DNA from: Roseateles sp. XES5
Lineage (GTDB): Bacteria; Pseudomonadota; Alphaproteobacteria; Rhizobiales; Rhizobiaceae
Reading direction: 5' to 3'
DNA length: 64,000 bases
NCBI RefSeq assembly: GCF_020535545.1
Contig: NZ_CP084752.1
Location: 2,445,501 to 2,509,500, forward strand
A model generated the notes under the pieces. That model searched no databases, had not been told where the DNA came from, and was given only the letters and a program-made list of their open reading frames with translations. Positions within the stretch are counted from its first letter, which is position 1; every line of letters begins with the position of its first letter. A program made the translations under genes and the position numbers. Positions 54,345-62,473 of the stretch are shown piece after piece.

Positions 54345-55373
54345 TCAGACCCAGCCGGAAAGCTCGCGCCGCACCACCTTTTCCAGAACGGTCATGCCTT
54401 CGGGCGTATCGTTCAGACAGGGAATGTGGGCGAATTTCTCGCCACCATTGTGCAGGAAACTTTCGGCCGCCTGTTCGGCGATTTCTTCCAGCGTTTCGAG
54501 GCAGTCGGAAACGAAGCCGGGATTGAGCACGGCGATGCGCTTCACGCCTTCCTGCGCCAGCTTTTCCACGGTCTTGTCGGTATAGGGCTGCAGCCACTCC
54601 TCCGGCCCGAAACGGGACTGGAAGGTGACGACCAGCTTTTCCTGCGACCAGCCGAGGCGCTCGCGCAGCAGGCGCGCGGTCTTCTGGCACTGGCAGTAAT
54701 AGGGGTCGCCCTTCTCGAAATAGCTCTTCGGAATGCCGTGGAAGGACGTCAGCACCTTCTCCGGCTCCCAGTCGAGCGTCGAAAGATGCTTTTCGATGGA
54801 GATGGCCAGCGCGTCGATATAGGCGGGGTCGTCGTGATAGGGCGGCACGGTGCGCAACGCCGGTTGCCAGCGCATCTTCAACAGGGTCTCGAAGGCCTTG
54901 TCGTTGACGGTCGCCGTCGTCGCGGCCGCATATTGCGGATAGAGCGGGAAGACGAGAATGCGCTCGCACCCTTGCTTCTGCAGGGCTTCCATGCGCGAGG
55001 CGATGGAGGGCTGGCCATAGCGCATGGCCCAGTCGACGACGACGTTGGAATGGTCCTTGAGCGCTTCCGTCATCAACTCCGCCTGGCTGCGGGTATAGGT
55101 GCGCAGGTAGCTCTCGTTCCTGTCCTTGTTCCAGATCGTCTCATAGGCCTTGCCGACCTTGCCGGGGCGCGTGTTGAGAACGATGCCGAAGAGGATCGGA
55201 TACCAGGCGATGCGCGGCCATTCGATGACGCGCTTGTCGGTCAGGAATTCCTTCAGGTAACGCCGCATCGAGGTGTAGTCGGTGCCGTCAGGCGTGCCGA
55301 GATTGACGAGCAGGACACCGACCTTGCCATGCTGAACGGGTGGATGGTCGGCGGGCTTGGCGGCGATGTCCAT
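54345..55373 (-). CDS. hemH: Ferrochelatase
   Basis: This 342-residue enzyme inserts ferrous iron into protoporphyrin IX, the last heme step. Motifs are VLLVNLGTPDGTDY near the start, ILVFPLYPQYAAATTATV, the catalytic His in TSFHGIPKSYFEKGDPYY, and the C-terminal AVLNPGFVSDCLETLEEI. It lies close to omp10 with the nucleotidase gene in between. It runs away from the SPFH operon by a 90-base gap and may have its own promoter in 55374-55440. Confidence 0.95.
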   Translation of the reverse strand: MDIAAKPADHPPVQHGKVGVLLVNLGTPDGTDYTSMRRYLKEFLTDKRVIEWPRIAWYPILFGIVLNTRPGKVGKAYETIWNKDRNESYLRTYTRSQAELMTEALKDHSNVVVDWAMRYGQPSIASRMEALQKQGCERILVFPLYPQYAAATTATVNDKAFETLLKMRWQPALRTVPPYHDDPAYIDALAISIEKHLSTLDWEPEKVLTSFHGIPKSYFEKGDPYYCQCQKTARLLRERLGWSQEKLVVTFQSRFGPEEWLQPYTDKTVEKLAQEGVKRIAVLNPGFVSDCLETLEEIAEQAAESFLHNGGEKFAHIPCLNDTPEGMTVLEKVVRRELSGWV

Positions 55374-55443
55374 GGTGGATCCTGTGCGTGCGGGTTGGAT
55401 TGCTCTTCTACGCGGGCGTAGGCCGGTCGGTTCAGAATGGTTC

Positions 55444-55481
55444 TAAAAAGAAATGCCGGTCCGGGAAAGCCCGGACCGGCA
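55444..55481 (-). terminator. Intrinsic terminator of the 5'-nucleotidase gene
   Basis: A perfect 12-base-pair stem (55454-55465 with 55470-55481) has an AAAG loop and a T-rich tail on the minus strand (TTTCTTTTTAG). Confidence 0.85.
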
Positions 55482-55504
55482 GAAAAAGTGGAGACAAATT
55501 GTCC

Positions 55505-57427
55505 TTATTTTGCCGGGATGGAGAGCTCCGTGCCGACATGCAGGGCGCGCGGACGCGGATTGCCATTGGCTTCGGCGATCTTGCGCCACAGCGTGCCGTC
55601 GCCATAGGCGGCCTTGGCGAGATCCCAAAGCGTGTCGCCGAGAGCGATGACGTGCTTTCCGCCCGCCGTTGCGGCGGCCTTGCCGTCGTCCGTACCGGTT
55701 GCCGTGGCCGAACCGGCTGCAGCCTCGCCCGTCGTTGCGGCCCCTTCGGTCGACTTGGCTGCCGTCTCAGTGGAGGTTGCGGCATCGCCGGCCGCCGGCT
55801 TCGCTTCGGTACCGGTTGCCGCCGAGGCGACCTCGGTGATGCGGCCGTCCGTATAGGGCTTGTAGGGACGATGCGCCGAGAGATAGTCGGCGACGACAAG
55901 TTCGAGGTTCGGGCCGAAGTCATAGGCGTTCGTGCCGGACTTGGCGAAGACCGAATAGCCGTCACCGCCCGAGCGCATGTAGTTGTTGGAGACGACGCCG
56001 TAGGTCTTGGCGGGGTCGAGCGGCACGAAGGCGTCGCCCTCCTTCACCTCGACCGAGACGACGCGGCTGCCGGCCGGCTTCGACTTGTCGAAGGAATATT
56101 TCATGCCGGAGACCTGCGGGAAGCGGCCGGCGCCTTCCTCGATCTGGCTGAGGCCGTTTTCGAGGGCGGCGACCAGGTCCGAGCCCTTGAGCTGGAAGGT
56201 GGCGACCGTGTTCTGGAACGGCAGAACGGAGAGCACTTCGCCCATGGAGACCGGGCCGCCGTCGATGGAGGCGCGCAGGCCCCCGCCATTGGTGATGGCG
56301 ATCGTCATGCCCTGGTCCTTGGTGCGATCGAGGATCGCATCCGTCACCAGGTTGCCCATGGCGCATTCGGCGGCACGGCACACTTCGCGCGAACCGTCGA
56401 CCGGCTCGGAGGTTTCCGCGACGATCTTGTTCTTCAGTTCCTCGATGGGGCCGGCCAGTTCCTTGATGCGGGCAAGGACCGCTTCGTCCGGCTTGATGGA
56501 TGCGTCGATCAGGATCGGCTCGCCCGAGGCTTCCTTGACCACGCCGGCATCGTCGAAGACGACCTTCAGGTTGCCGAGATATTTCGTGTAGGCGGCGGCC
56601 TGCACGACCGGCACCTTGTAGCCGCCGGGATTGTCGACCAGCGTCGGGTAGGGGCCTTCCGCCTTGTCCGAGGTGTTGGAGAGGAACGTGTTGGTGTGGC
56701 CGCCGACCACCACGTCGACATCCGGAATCTTGGCGATGGCCGCAAGGTCGCGCGGATAGCCGACATGGGTCAGGGCGATGATCTTGTTGACGCCCTGCTT
56801 CTTCAGCTCGCCGATGGCGGCGGTGATGTCTGCGACGTCGTTGCCGATCAGCACATTCGGGCCGGGGGAGGAAAGTTCCGCCGTGTCGTTCGCCACGGCG
56901 CCGACGACGCCGATCTTCTGGCCGCCCTGGTCGAGCACGACGAAGGGCTTGATGCGGTCGCCGATCTTCGAGCTTGCGCTGGCGGCGACATTGGCGGTCA
57001 CGACCGGGAACTGAACCTTGTCGAGGAAGGTCGCAAGGCCGTCCTCGCTGTCGTCGAATTCATGGTTGCCGACGGTCATGGCGTCGAACTTCATGAGGTT
57101 GAGGAATTCGGCTTCCACCGCGCCCTTGTAGGTCGTGTAGAAGAGCGACCCCTGGAAATTGTCGCCGGCATTGAGGAGCAGCACGTTCTTGCCGGTCAGC
57201 GCCTGGCGCTGGGCGTCGATGGCGGCCTTCAGGCGCGCGACGCCGCCGAAGCACTCACCCTTGCCTTCCTCCTCGGTCGAGCAGGTGGAATCGAACTTGT
57301 TGATCGCCTCGATGCGCGAATGCAGGTCGTTGATGTGCAGGATGTTCAGCTCGTAGTCGGCAAGCGCCGAACCGCTGGAGAGCGCGATGATGGAAGCGGC
57401 CAGGAGGCCGGATCGGAAAAGCGTCAT
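55505..57427 (-). CDS. Periplasmic 5'-nucleotidase/UDP-sugar hydrolase with C-terminal LysM domain
   Basis: The 640-residue protein (ATG at 57427) has a signal peptide (FRSGLLAASIIALSSGSALA). The metallophosphatase domain shows ILHINDLHSRIE, NAGDNFQGS, TVGNHEFDD and VVGGHTNTFL; the nucleotide-binding domain has ITNGGGLRASIDGG and YGVVSNNYMRSGGDG. A 60-residue low-complexity Ala/Thr linker (about 530-590) leads to a LysM module (HVIALGDTLWDLAKAAYG). The enzyme probably recovers nucleosides from extracellular nucleotides, held at peptidoglycan by LysM. This fusion is less usual than the two-domain form. Confidence 0.9.
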   Translation of the reverse strand: MTLFRSGLLAASIIALSSGSALADYELNILHINDLHSRIEAINKFDSTCSTEEEGKGECFGGVARLKAAIDAQRQALTGKNVLLLNAGDNFQGSLFYTTYKGAVEAEFLNLMKFDAMTVGNHEFDDSEDGLATFLDKVQFPVVTANVAASASSKIGDRIKPFVVLDQGGQKIGVVGAVANDTAELSSPGPNVLIGNDVADITAAIGELKKQGVNKIIALTHVGYPRDLAAIAKIPDVDVVVGGHTNTFLSNTSDKAEGPYPTLVDNPGGYKVPVVQAAAYTKYLGNLKVVFDDAGVVKEASGEPILIDASIKPDEAVLARIKELAGPIEELKNKIVAETSEPVDGSREVCRAAECAMGNLVTDAILDRTKDQGMTIAITNGGGLRASIDGGPVSMGEVLSVLPFQNTVATFQLKGSDLVAALENGLSQIEEGAGRFPQVSGMKYSFDKSKPAGSRVVSVEVKEGDAFVPLDPAKTYGVVSNNYMRSGGDGYSVFAKSGTNAYDFGPNLELVVADYLSAHRPYKPYTDGRITEVASAATGTEAKPAAGDAATSTETAAKSTEGAATTGEAAAGSATATGTDDGKAAATAGGKHVIALGDTLWDLAKAAYGDGTLWRKIAEANGNPRPRALHVGTELSIPAK

Positions 57428-57589
57428 GGGTCCTGTTCTCCTCGGTTGCCCGCGGCGATGCGCGGGAGGGCTGTCGTTGTTTCTAAACCGGAAACATGAC
57501 AGCGGGCCGGCGGATGTTTTCACCGCTCAGCGGCAACTTCAAGAAAAAAGAGGGCTTGCCCAACGCTTGTGCGTTTCACGGTTAAAACG

Positions 57590-57611
57590 AAAAAAGGGCC
57601 TTTCGGCCCTT
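57590..57611 (-). terminator. Intrinsic terminator of omp10
   Basis: A 7-base-pair stem (57594-57600 with 57605-57611) has a TTTC loop, and six A on the plus strand give the T run. Confidence 0.8.
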
Positions 57612-57632
57612 CGTTCAGGATGTGCCTTCGCC

Positions 57633-58004
57633 TCAGACGCGGCGGGCGAGCGAGAACTGTGCGCCTTCGGCGGTGGTGCAGTTCAGCTGGCTCTGGTTGA
57701 TGAGCGCGCAATTGACCTTGGACTGCGTGTTGCGCACCAGCGAGGTCATGTTGATCTCGACCAGCGTCGGCGACGTATTGACATAGGTGCCGGATGCCAG
57801 AAGCTGGTTGGTATCCGTCGTGCGCGTCGTGAAGGTACCGGCCGCGAAGGTCGAGACGATGCCGTTCGGGTCTACCCAGGCGCCTTCCACGCCGGTCGGC
57901 ACGGGCTTCTGCGCCACCGGCATTTCGCGCGGCGCGCGTTCCGTCTGGCAGGCGGCGAGCGCGACGGCGGCGGCGAGCAGGCTCAGGACTGTGATCGGCT
58001 TCAT
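57633..58004 (-). CDS. omp10: Outer membrane lipoprotein Omp10
   Basis: The 123-residue protein (ATG at 58004 after GGAG) has a lipoprotein signal with lipobox LAAC (Cys at residue 19). The mature part has [42 protein letters not shown] and [16 protein letters not shown], which I recognise as matching Brucella Omp10. The two cysteines in the C-terminal half can form a disulfide. Brucella omp10 is also near hemH, consistent with this neighbourhood. Confidence 0.85.
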   Translation of the reverse strand: MKPITVLSLLAAAVALAACQTERAPREMPVAQKPVPTGVEGAWVDPNGIVSTFAAGTFTTRTTDTNQLLASGTYVNTSPTLVEINMTSLVRNTQSKVNCALINQSQLNCTTAEGAQFSLARRV

Positions 58005-58125
58005 CTGGTTCTCCAAGGTCTCGGCGGCACGAACCACCCGTCCGGTTCGCCGAACCATGCCGCGAAGAACCGTCGAAAGCAAGACGCGCCGCCCGGCGAA
58101 CGAGCATTATCCCATTGAAAGCGAA

Positions 58126-58152
58126 GACGCCCGCGGGATGGCCGCGGGCGTC
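58126..58152 (-). terminator. Probable terminator of hss
   Basis: An 11-base-pair GC-rich perfect stem (58126-58136 with 58142-58152) has a 5-base loop, 25 bases after the hss stop. The following T run on the minus strand is short (TTCGCTTTC). Confidence 0.6.
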
Positions 58153-58176
58153 TGTCGTTTGGATGTTTCCGGTCGT

Positions 58177-59628
58177 TCAGCGGACCAGGATGTTCCTGAA
58201 CTGCCACGGATCCTTCGTGTCGAGGTCCTCCGGGAAGAGGCCCGGGCGGCCGTCGAGCGGGGTCCAGTCGGTGTAGTGGCCTTCGACCGGGCCGAGATAG
58301 GGCGTCTGCACTTCGAGGCAGCGCTTGTAATCGACCTCGTCGGCTTCCACGATGCCGGCCTTCGGGTTTTCGAGCGCCCAGACCATGCCGGCGAGCACGG
58401 CGGAGGTCACCTGCAGGCCGGTCGCGTTCTGGTAGGGAGCGATGCGGCGGGTCTCTTCCAGAGACAGGCGCGAACCGTACCAGTAGGCGTTCTTGTCGTG
58501 GCCGTAGAGCAGCACGCCGAGTTCATCGACGCCGTCGACCAGCTCGTTCTCGTCGAGGACGTGCAGGACCGGCTGCTGGTTGCCGCCATTGCCGAACATT
58601 TCATGCAGCGACAGCACGGCGTCGTTGCAGGGGTGGTAGGCGTAGTGGCAGGTCGGGCGATAGGTGACGTCGCCATCCTTGTCGCGGACCGTGAAGTAGT
58701 CGGCGATCGAGATGGATTCGTTGTGGGTGACGAGGAAGCCGTATTGCGGGCCGGGCGTCGGGCACCAGGAGCGAACGCGCGTGTTGGCGCCGGGCTGCTC
58801 GAGGTAGATCGCGGCCTGGCAGCCCTTCTTGTGCTTCTTGGCGTTCTTCGGCATCCAGTTTTCGTGGGTGCCCCAGCCGAGTTCGGCCGGCTGCAGGCCT
58901 TCCGAGATGAAGCCTTCGACCGACCAGGTGTTCCAGAAGGTGTTGAAGGGCTTCGGGTTCTTGGTGCGCTGGGTGTCGCGCTCGGCGATGTGCACGCCCT
59001 TGACGCCGACCTTCTTCATCAGCTTGGCCCAGCCTTCGCGGTCTTCCTGCGCGGGCTCGTCGAACTTGACGTCGAGGTCCTTGGCAAGGTTCAGCAGCGC
59101 CTGCTTGACGAACCAGGAGACCATGCCGGGATTGGCGCCGCAGGTGGAAACCGCCGTCGTGCCGCCCGGGTGCTTTTCCTTTTCCTTGCGCAGGGTTTCG
59201 CGCAGGGCATAGTTCGTGCGGTCGGCGTTCTTCATGTCCTTGTCGAAATAGAAGCCGAGCCAGGGCTCGACGACCGTGTCGATATAGAGCACGTCCAGCT
59301 TGCGGCAGAACTTGATGAGATCGACCGAGCCGGTATCGACGGAAAGGTTGACGCAGAACGCCTGGCCTTCGCCTTCGGTCAGGAGCGGCTTCAGCAGGTC
59401 CTTGTAGTTTTCCTTGGTGACATGGGCCTTGACGTGGCGCACGCCGTGGCGGGCAAAGATCTCGGCGTCGGCGGCGTCTTCACGCGGCTCGATGACGATC
59501 AGCCGGTTCCGGTCGTACTTGAAGTGGCGCTCGATCAGCGGCAGCGTGCCGCGACCGATGGAGCCGAAGCCGATCATCACGATCGGACCGGTGATTTCGC
59601 CATAAACCGGATAGGTGCTGTCTGCCAT
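58177..59628 (-). CDS. hss: Homospermidine synthase
   Basis: This 483-residue NAD-dependent enzyme makes sym-homospermidine from putrescine, the characteristic polyamine of many rhizobia. The NAD site is VMIGFGSIGRGTLPLI at residues 17-32. Conserved stretches YIDTVVEPWLGFY, STCGANPGMVSWFVKQAL and PCNDAVLSLHEMFG match bacterial homospermidine synthase of the saccharopine-dehydrogenase-like type. The length is right. It stands alone, with 130 bases before the next gene. Confidence 0.95.
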   Translation of the reverse strand: MADSTYPVYGEITGPIVMIGFGSIGRGTLPLIERHFKYDRNRLIVIEPREDAADAEIFARHGVRHVKAHVTKENYKDLLKPLLTEGEGQAFCVNLSVDTGSVDLIKFCRKLDVLYIDTVVEPWLGFYFDKDMKNADRTNYALRETLRKEKEKHPGGTTAVSTCGANPGMVSWFVKQALLNLAKDLDVKFDEPAQEDREGWAKLMKKVGVKGVHIAERDTQRTKNPKPFNTFWNTWSVEGFISEGLQPAELGWGTHENWMPKNAKKHKKGCQAAIYLEQPGANTRVRSWCPTPGPQYGFLVTHNESISIADYFTVRDKDGDVTYRPTCHYAYHPCNDAVLSLHEMFGNGGNQQPVLHVLDENELVDGVDELGVLLYGHDKNAYWYGSRLSLEETRRIAPYQNATGLQVTSAVLAGMVWALENPKAGIVEADEVDYKRCLEVQTPYLGPVEGHYTDWTPLDGRPGLFPEDLDTKDPWQFRNILVR

Positions 59629-59760
59629 TTGGTTCTCCTGCGGGCGGCCGCTTTGTGCTGAAAATCAGGGACTGCGAGGCCCTTTAGCATAGTATGGCAG
59701 CGCTAGAGCACAGATTTCTGTCACAATAAAGGGAGGTCACAGATTTCTGCGGCGATATTC

Positions 59761-60654
59761 TTAACCGGCCGCAACCGCCCGCAATTCCGCGACCAGCGCG
59801 GCCCTTTTCTCGGCCAGCCCCTTATAGGCGGCCTGCGGCAGCGTCAGGGCTTCCAACTGCTCGGCGAAGACGGCCGCGACCTTTGCGGCATCGGGCAGGG
59901 TGCGCACGGCGGCGAGCGGATCGGTGTAGATGCGGATGGTGAAGAGGATGTCGCCGGAGACCGGCAGCTTGCGCAGCGTCTGGCGCTCGACGCGGGCGAA
60001 GGTGGTGTCGAGCGAGAGCGCATGGCCTTCCGGCAGCGCGCCATGCGCCTTGGAGGCCGGGTAGTGAAGATCGGCGTCCGGGTTGATCGACCAGTTGAAG
60101 CGGAAGACGGGTTGTTCGACCTTCAGGTTGTCGAACATGCGGTTGATGAGGAGGGCGTTGCGCGTGCCCTCGCCGAAATCGGGCACGGGGGCATGGATGT
60201 CTTCCATGCGGCGGCCGAATTTCTCCGTCAGCGTCCAGGAAGACGGGAAGGCGACATAGCCGGCGACCAGTCGCCAGCCGCTGTCGTCGCGGCGCATCAG
60301 CACGAGGTCTTCCTGCACCAGTGCGCCGGCGGTGACGAACGGGGCGTCGTCGGCCTCGAGGGCGACGGTCCGGTTGCCGAACGCAATGGCCGAGCCGGTG
60401 CGGCTGTAGCGATCTGCGTGGTGTTCGAGGAGGTGGGCCGCGAGAAGGTCCAGCACTTCCCGCTGCGCCTCGCGCGTTCCGCTCTCCTCCACGAAGACCG
60501 CGTCGCGGTGATCGGCGATCAGCCGATCCTTTTCGCGAAGGTAGCGCTCGATCTCGCCGTCCGGCTCGATCCAGCGAACGGGATCGAGCGGTCCGAGGCC
60601 GATGGTGAAGAGGCGGGCGGAGCCGTCATAGGGGGTGTGGACCGGCTGTTTCAT
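59761..60654 (-). CDS. DUF3445 family protein (heme-dependent N-demethylase-like)
   Basis: The 297-residue protein is a DUF3445 member, with characteristic blocks LVAGYVAFPSSWTLTEKFGR, PVPDFGEGTRNALLINRMFD and FRFNWSINPD. Some members are known as heme-dependent oxidative N-demethylase components. It overlaps pabC by 4 bases (ATGA), so it is co-translated with folate-branch genes. A role linked to dimethylamine or one-carbon metabolism is inference only. Confidence 0.8.
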   Translation of the reverse strand: MKQPVHTPYDGSARLFTIGLGPLDPVRWIEPDGEIERYLREKDRLIADHRDAVFVEESGTREAQREVLDLLAAHLLEHHADRYSRTGSAIAFGNRTVALEADDAPFVTAGALVQEDLVLMRRDDSGWRLVAGYVAFPSSWTLTEKFGRRMEDIHAPVPDFGEGTRNALLINRMFDNLKVEQPVFRFNWSINPDADLHYPASKAHGALPEGHALSLDTTFARVERQTLRKLPVSGDILFTIRIYTDPLAAVRTLPDAAKVAAVFAEQLEALTLPQAAYKGLAEKRAALVAELRAVAAG

Positions 60655-61304
60655 GCAAGCGTGCTCCGGATCAGGCCGCGCAGGGAATTGCCCATCAGGA
60701 TCGTGCCATGCGCGAGGTCTTCCGGGCCGAGCACCTGTTCGCTGGCCTTGCCCGTTTCCAGCAGTTCCTCGCGCAGCACGCCGGCCAGCAGGCCGGAGGA
60801 GAGCGGCGGGGTTTTCAGAAGGCCGGAGCCGTCGTCGAGGAAGAGCGAGGTGATGGTGCCCTCGCAGACCTCGCCACGTTCGTTGAGGAGGAGGATTTCG
60901 TCGGCCTCCGTCGCCGGGATTTCAGCGCGGGCGGCGGTGTAGGCGGCGCGGCTGGAGGTCTTATGGCGCAGCAGGGTGTCGGTGGAGCTGAGACGGATGG
61001 CGGCGAACTTCAGCCGCCATGCCGCATTCGCGGCAAGGGGCGTGAAGGGCGCCGTCTGCACCTTGATGCGGCCCTCGGCGAAGAGTTCGAGGCGGATGCG
61101 GAGAGGCTGTGCCAGTGGCTCAGCGCTCTCTGTTCCCGTCGCGGCAGAAGAAGGCAGCGCTGCGAAGAGGGCATCTTGCGCGCCTTCCGCGTCCGCCAGA
61201 CCGAGCGCCGCCGCCGACCGCGCCAGCCGGGCCAGATGCCGCTCCAGCCGCACGAAGCCGATCCCCGACTCCCAGCGCAGGGTCTCGATCAGCGAGAGAT
61301 CCAT
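60651..61304 (-). CDS. pabC: Aminodeoxychorismate lyase-like class IV aminotransferase
   Basis: The 217-residue protein (ATG at 61304 after GGGGGA) has the class IV PLP fold. The Lys is in LLRHKTSSRAAY, followed by DEILLLNERGEVCEGTITSL and the C-terminal GTILMGNSLRGL. It would convert aminodeoxychorismate to p-aminobenzoate and pyruvate. Its start lies inside the end of pabB (16-base overlap), so pabB, pabC and the DUF3445 gene form one coupled operon. Confidence 0.88.
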   Translation of the reverse strand: MDLSLIETLRWESGIGFVRLERHLARLARSAAALGLADAEGAQDALFAALPSSAATGTESAEPLAQPLRIRLELFAEGRIKVQTAPFTPLAANAAWRLKFAAIRLSSTDTLLRHKTSSRAAYTAARAEIPATEADEILLLNERGEVCEGTITSLFLDDGSGLLKTPPLSSGLLAGVLREELLETGKASEQVLGPEDLAHGTILMGNSLRGLIRSTLA

Positions 61305-62446
61305 TGATCCCCCACGGCGAAGCGCGCCTTCAGCAGGCACTCGTCATACTCCGCCTCGGCGGTGGAATCGAAGACGATGCCGCCGCCGACATTGAACACG
61401 GCATTGCCGTCCGCAAAGAGCGAGATGGTGCGGATGGCGACGTTGAAGCGCATCGTGCCGTCGGGCGCGATGACGCCGATGGCGCCGCAATAGGCGTCGC
61501 GCGGGCCGTTTTCGAGGTCGTGCAGGATTTCCATGGCGCGCATCTTCGGCGCGCCGGTGATCGAGCCGCAGGGAAAGAGGGCGGCGAAGAGGTCGCGGAT
61601 GGAGATGCCGGGCGTGAGTTTCGCCCGCACGTGGCTCACCATCTGGTGCACGGTCGGATAGGTCTCGACGGCGAAGAGCTTCGGCACGTGCAGCGTGCCG
61701 ACCTCGGTGATGCGCGAGATATCGTTGCGCAGGAGATCGACGATCATGCGGTTTTCCGCCTGCGACTTCGGATCGGCCTGCATGGCGGCGATGATCCGCG
61801 CGTCCTCGGCTGCGCTCGCGCCCCGCGGCGCGGTGCCCTTCATCGGATGCGTCTCGATCCAGCCGTCCCTGTCGACGTTGAAGAAGAGTTCCGGCGAGCG
61901 GGAGAGAAGCTGTGGCCCGTCGAGTGAAACGAACGCGCCGTAGCGAACGGGCTGGCGCTCGATCAGCGACCAGAAGGCGGCGAGCGGATCGCCGGTCCAG
62001 CGCGCGCGGATCGGCATGGTGAGGTTCGCCTGGTAACAATCGCCCTGCCGCAGATGCTGGTGCAGACGGTCGAAGCGGCTGCCGTAGGTGGCAAAATCCC
62101 AATGCGCCTTCGGCTCCGTCAGGAAGGGCTCGTTCTCGACGCGCTGGCGAGGTTTTCCGAGTGGATGGCCGTCCGTCGGCGCCGCGAAGATACCGAAGCT
62201 CATCAACGGGGTGGGGCGGTTCTCCACCGCGAGCGGGGCGAGCTTTTCCTCGAAGAGATGGCCGGCCTCATAGCTCATGAAGCCGGCGATCCAGTGCCCC
62301 TTTGCATGCGCCGCCTGCAAGGCCGCAAAAGCGGGCTCGAAGCCGGCGCGATCGCGCACGGTGACGATCGCGAGCGGATCGGCGAAAACCACCGTCCGAT
62401 CCTCGCGGTCGTCCCTGAGGAGCACAAAGCGTTCGCGATCGGTCAT
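61289..62446 (-). CDS. pabB: Aminodeoxychorismate synthase component I
   Basis: The 385-residue protein makes 4-amino-4-deoxychorismate from chorismate and ammonia for folate. Chorismate-binding motifs include SRSPELFFNVDRDG, THPMKGTAPRG, ENRMIVDLLRNDISR, FPCGSITGAPK and VGGGIVFDSTAEAEYDE. The PIKGTxPR-type motif here reads PMKGTAPR, favouring PabB over anthranilate synthase. It is somewhat shorter at the N-terminus than E. coli PabB. It is the first gene of the pab operon, 28 bases after the peptidase gene. Confidence 0.92.
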   Translation of the reverse strand: MTDRERFVLLRDDREDRTVVFADPLAIVTVRDRAGFEPAFAALQAAHAKGHWIAGFMSYEAGHLFEEKLAPLAVENRPTPLMSFGIFAAPTDGHPLGKPRQRVENEPFLTEPKAHWDFATYGSRFDRLHQHLRQGDCYQANLTMPIRARWTGDPLAAFWSLIERQPVRYGAFVSLDGPQLLSRSPELFFNVDRDGWIETHPMKGTAPRGASAAEDARIIAAMQADPKSQAENRMIVDLLRNDISRITEVGTLHVPKLFAVETYPTVHQMVSHVRAKLTPGISIRDLFAALFPCGSITGAPKMRAMEILHDLENGPRDAYCGAIGVIAPDGTMRFNVAIRTISLFADGNAVFNVGGGIVFDSTAEAEYDECLLKARFAVGDQWISR

Positions 62447-62473
62447 GCGGGCGTCCGGCCTCTTCTTTCTCGG

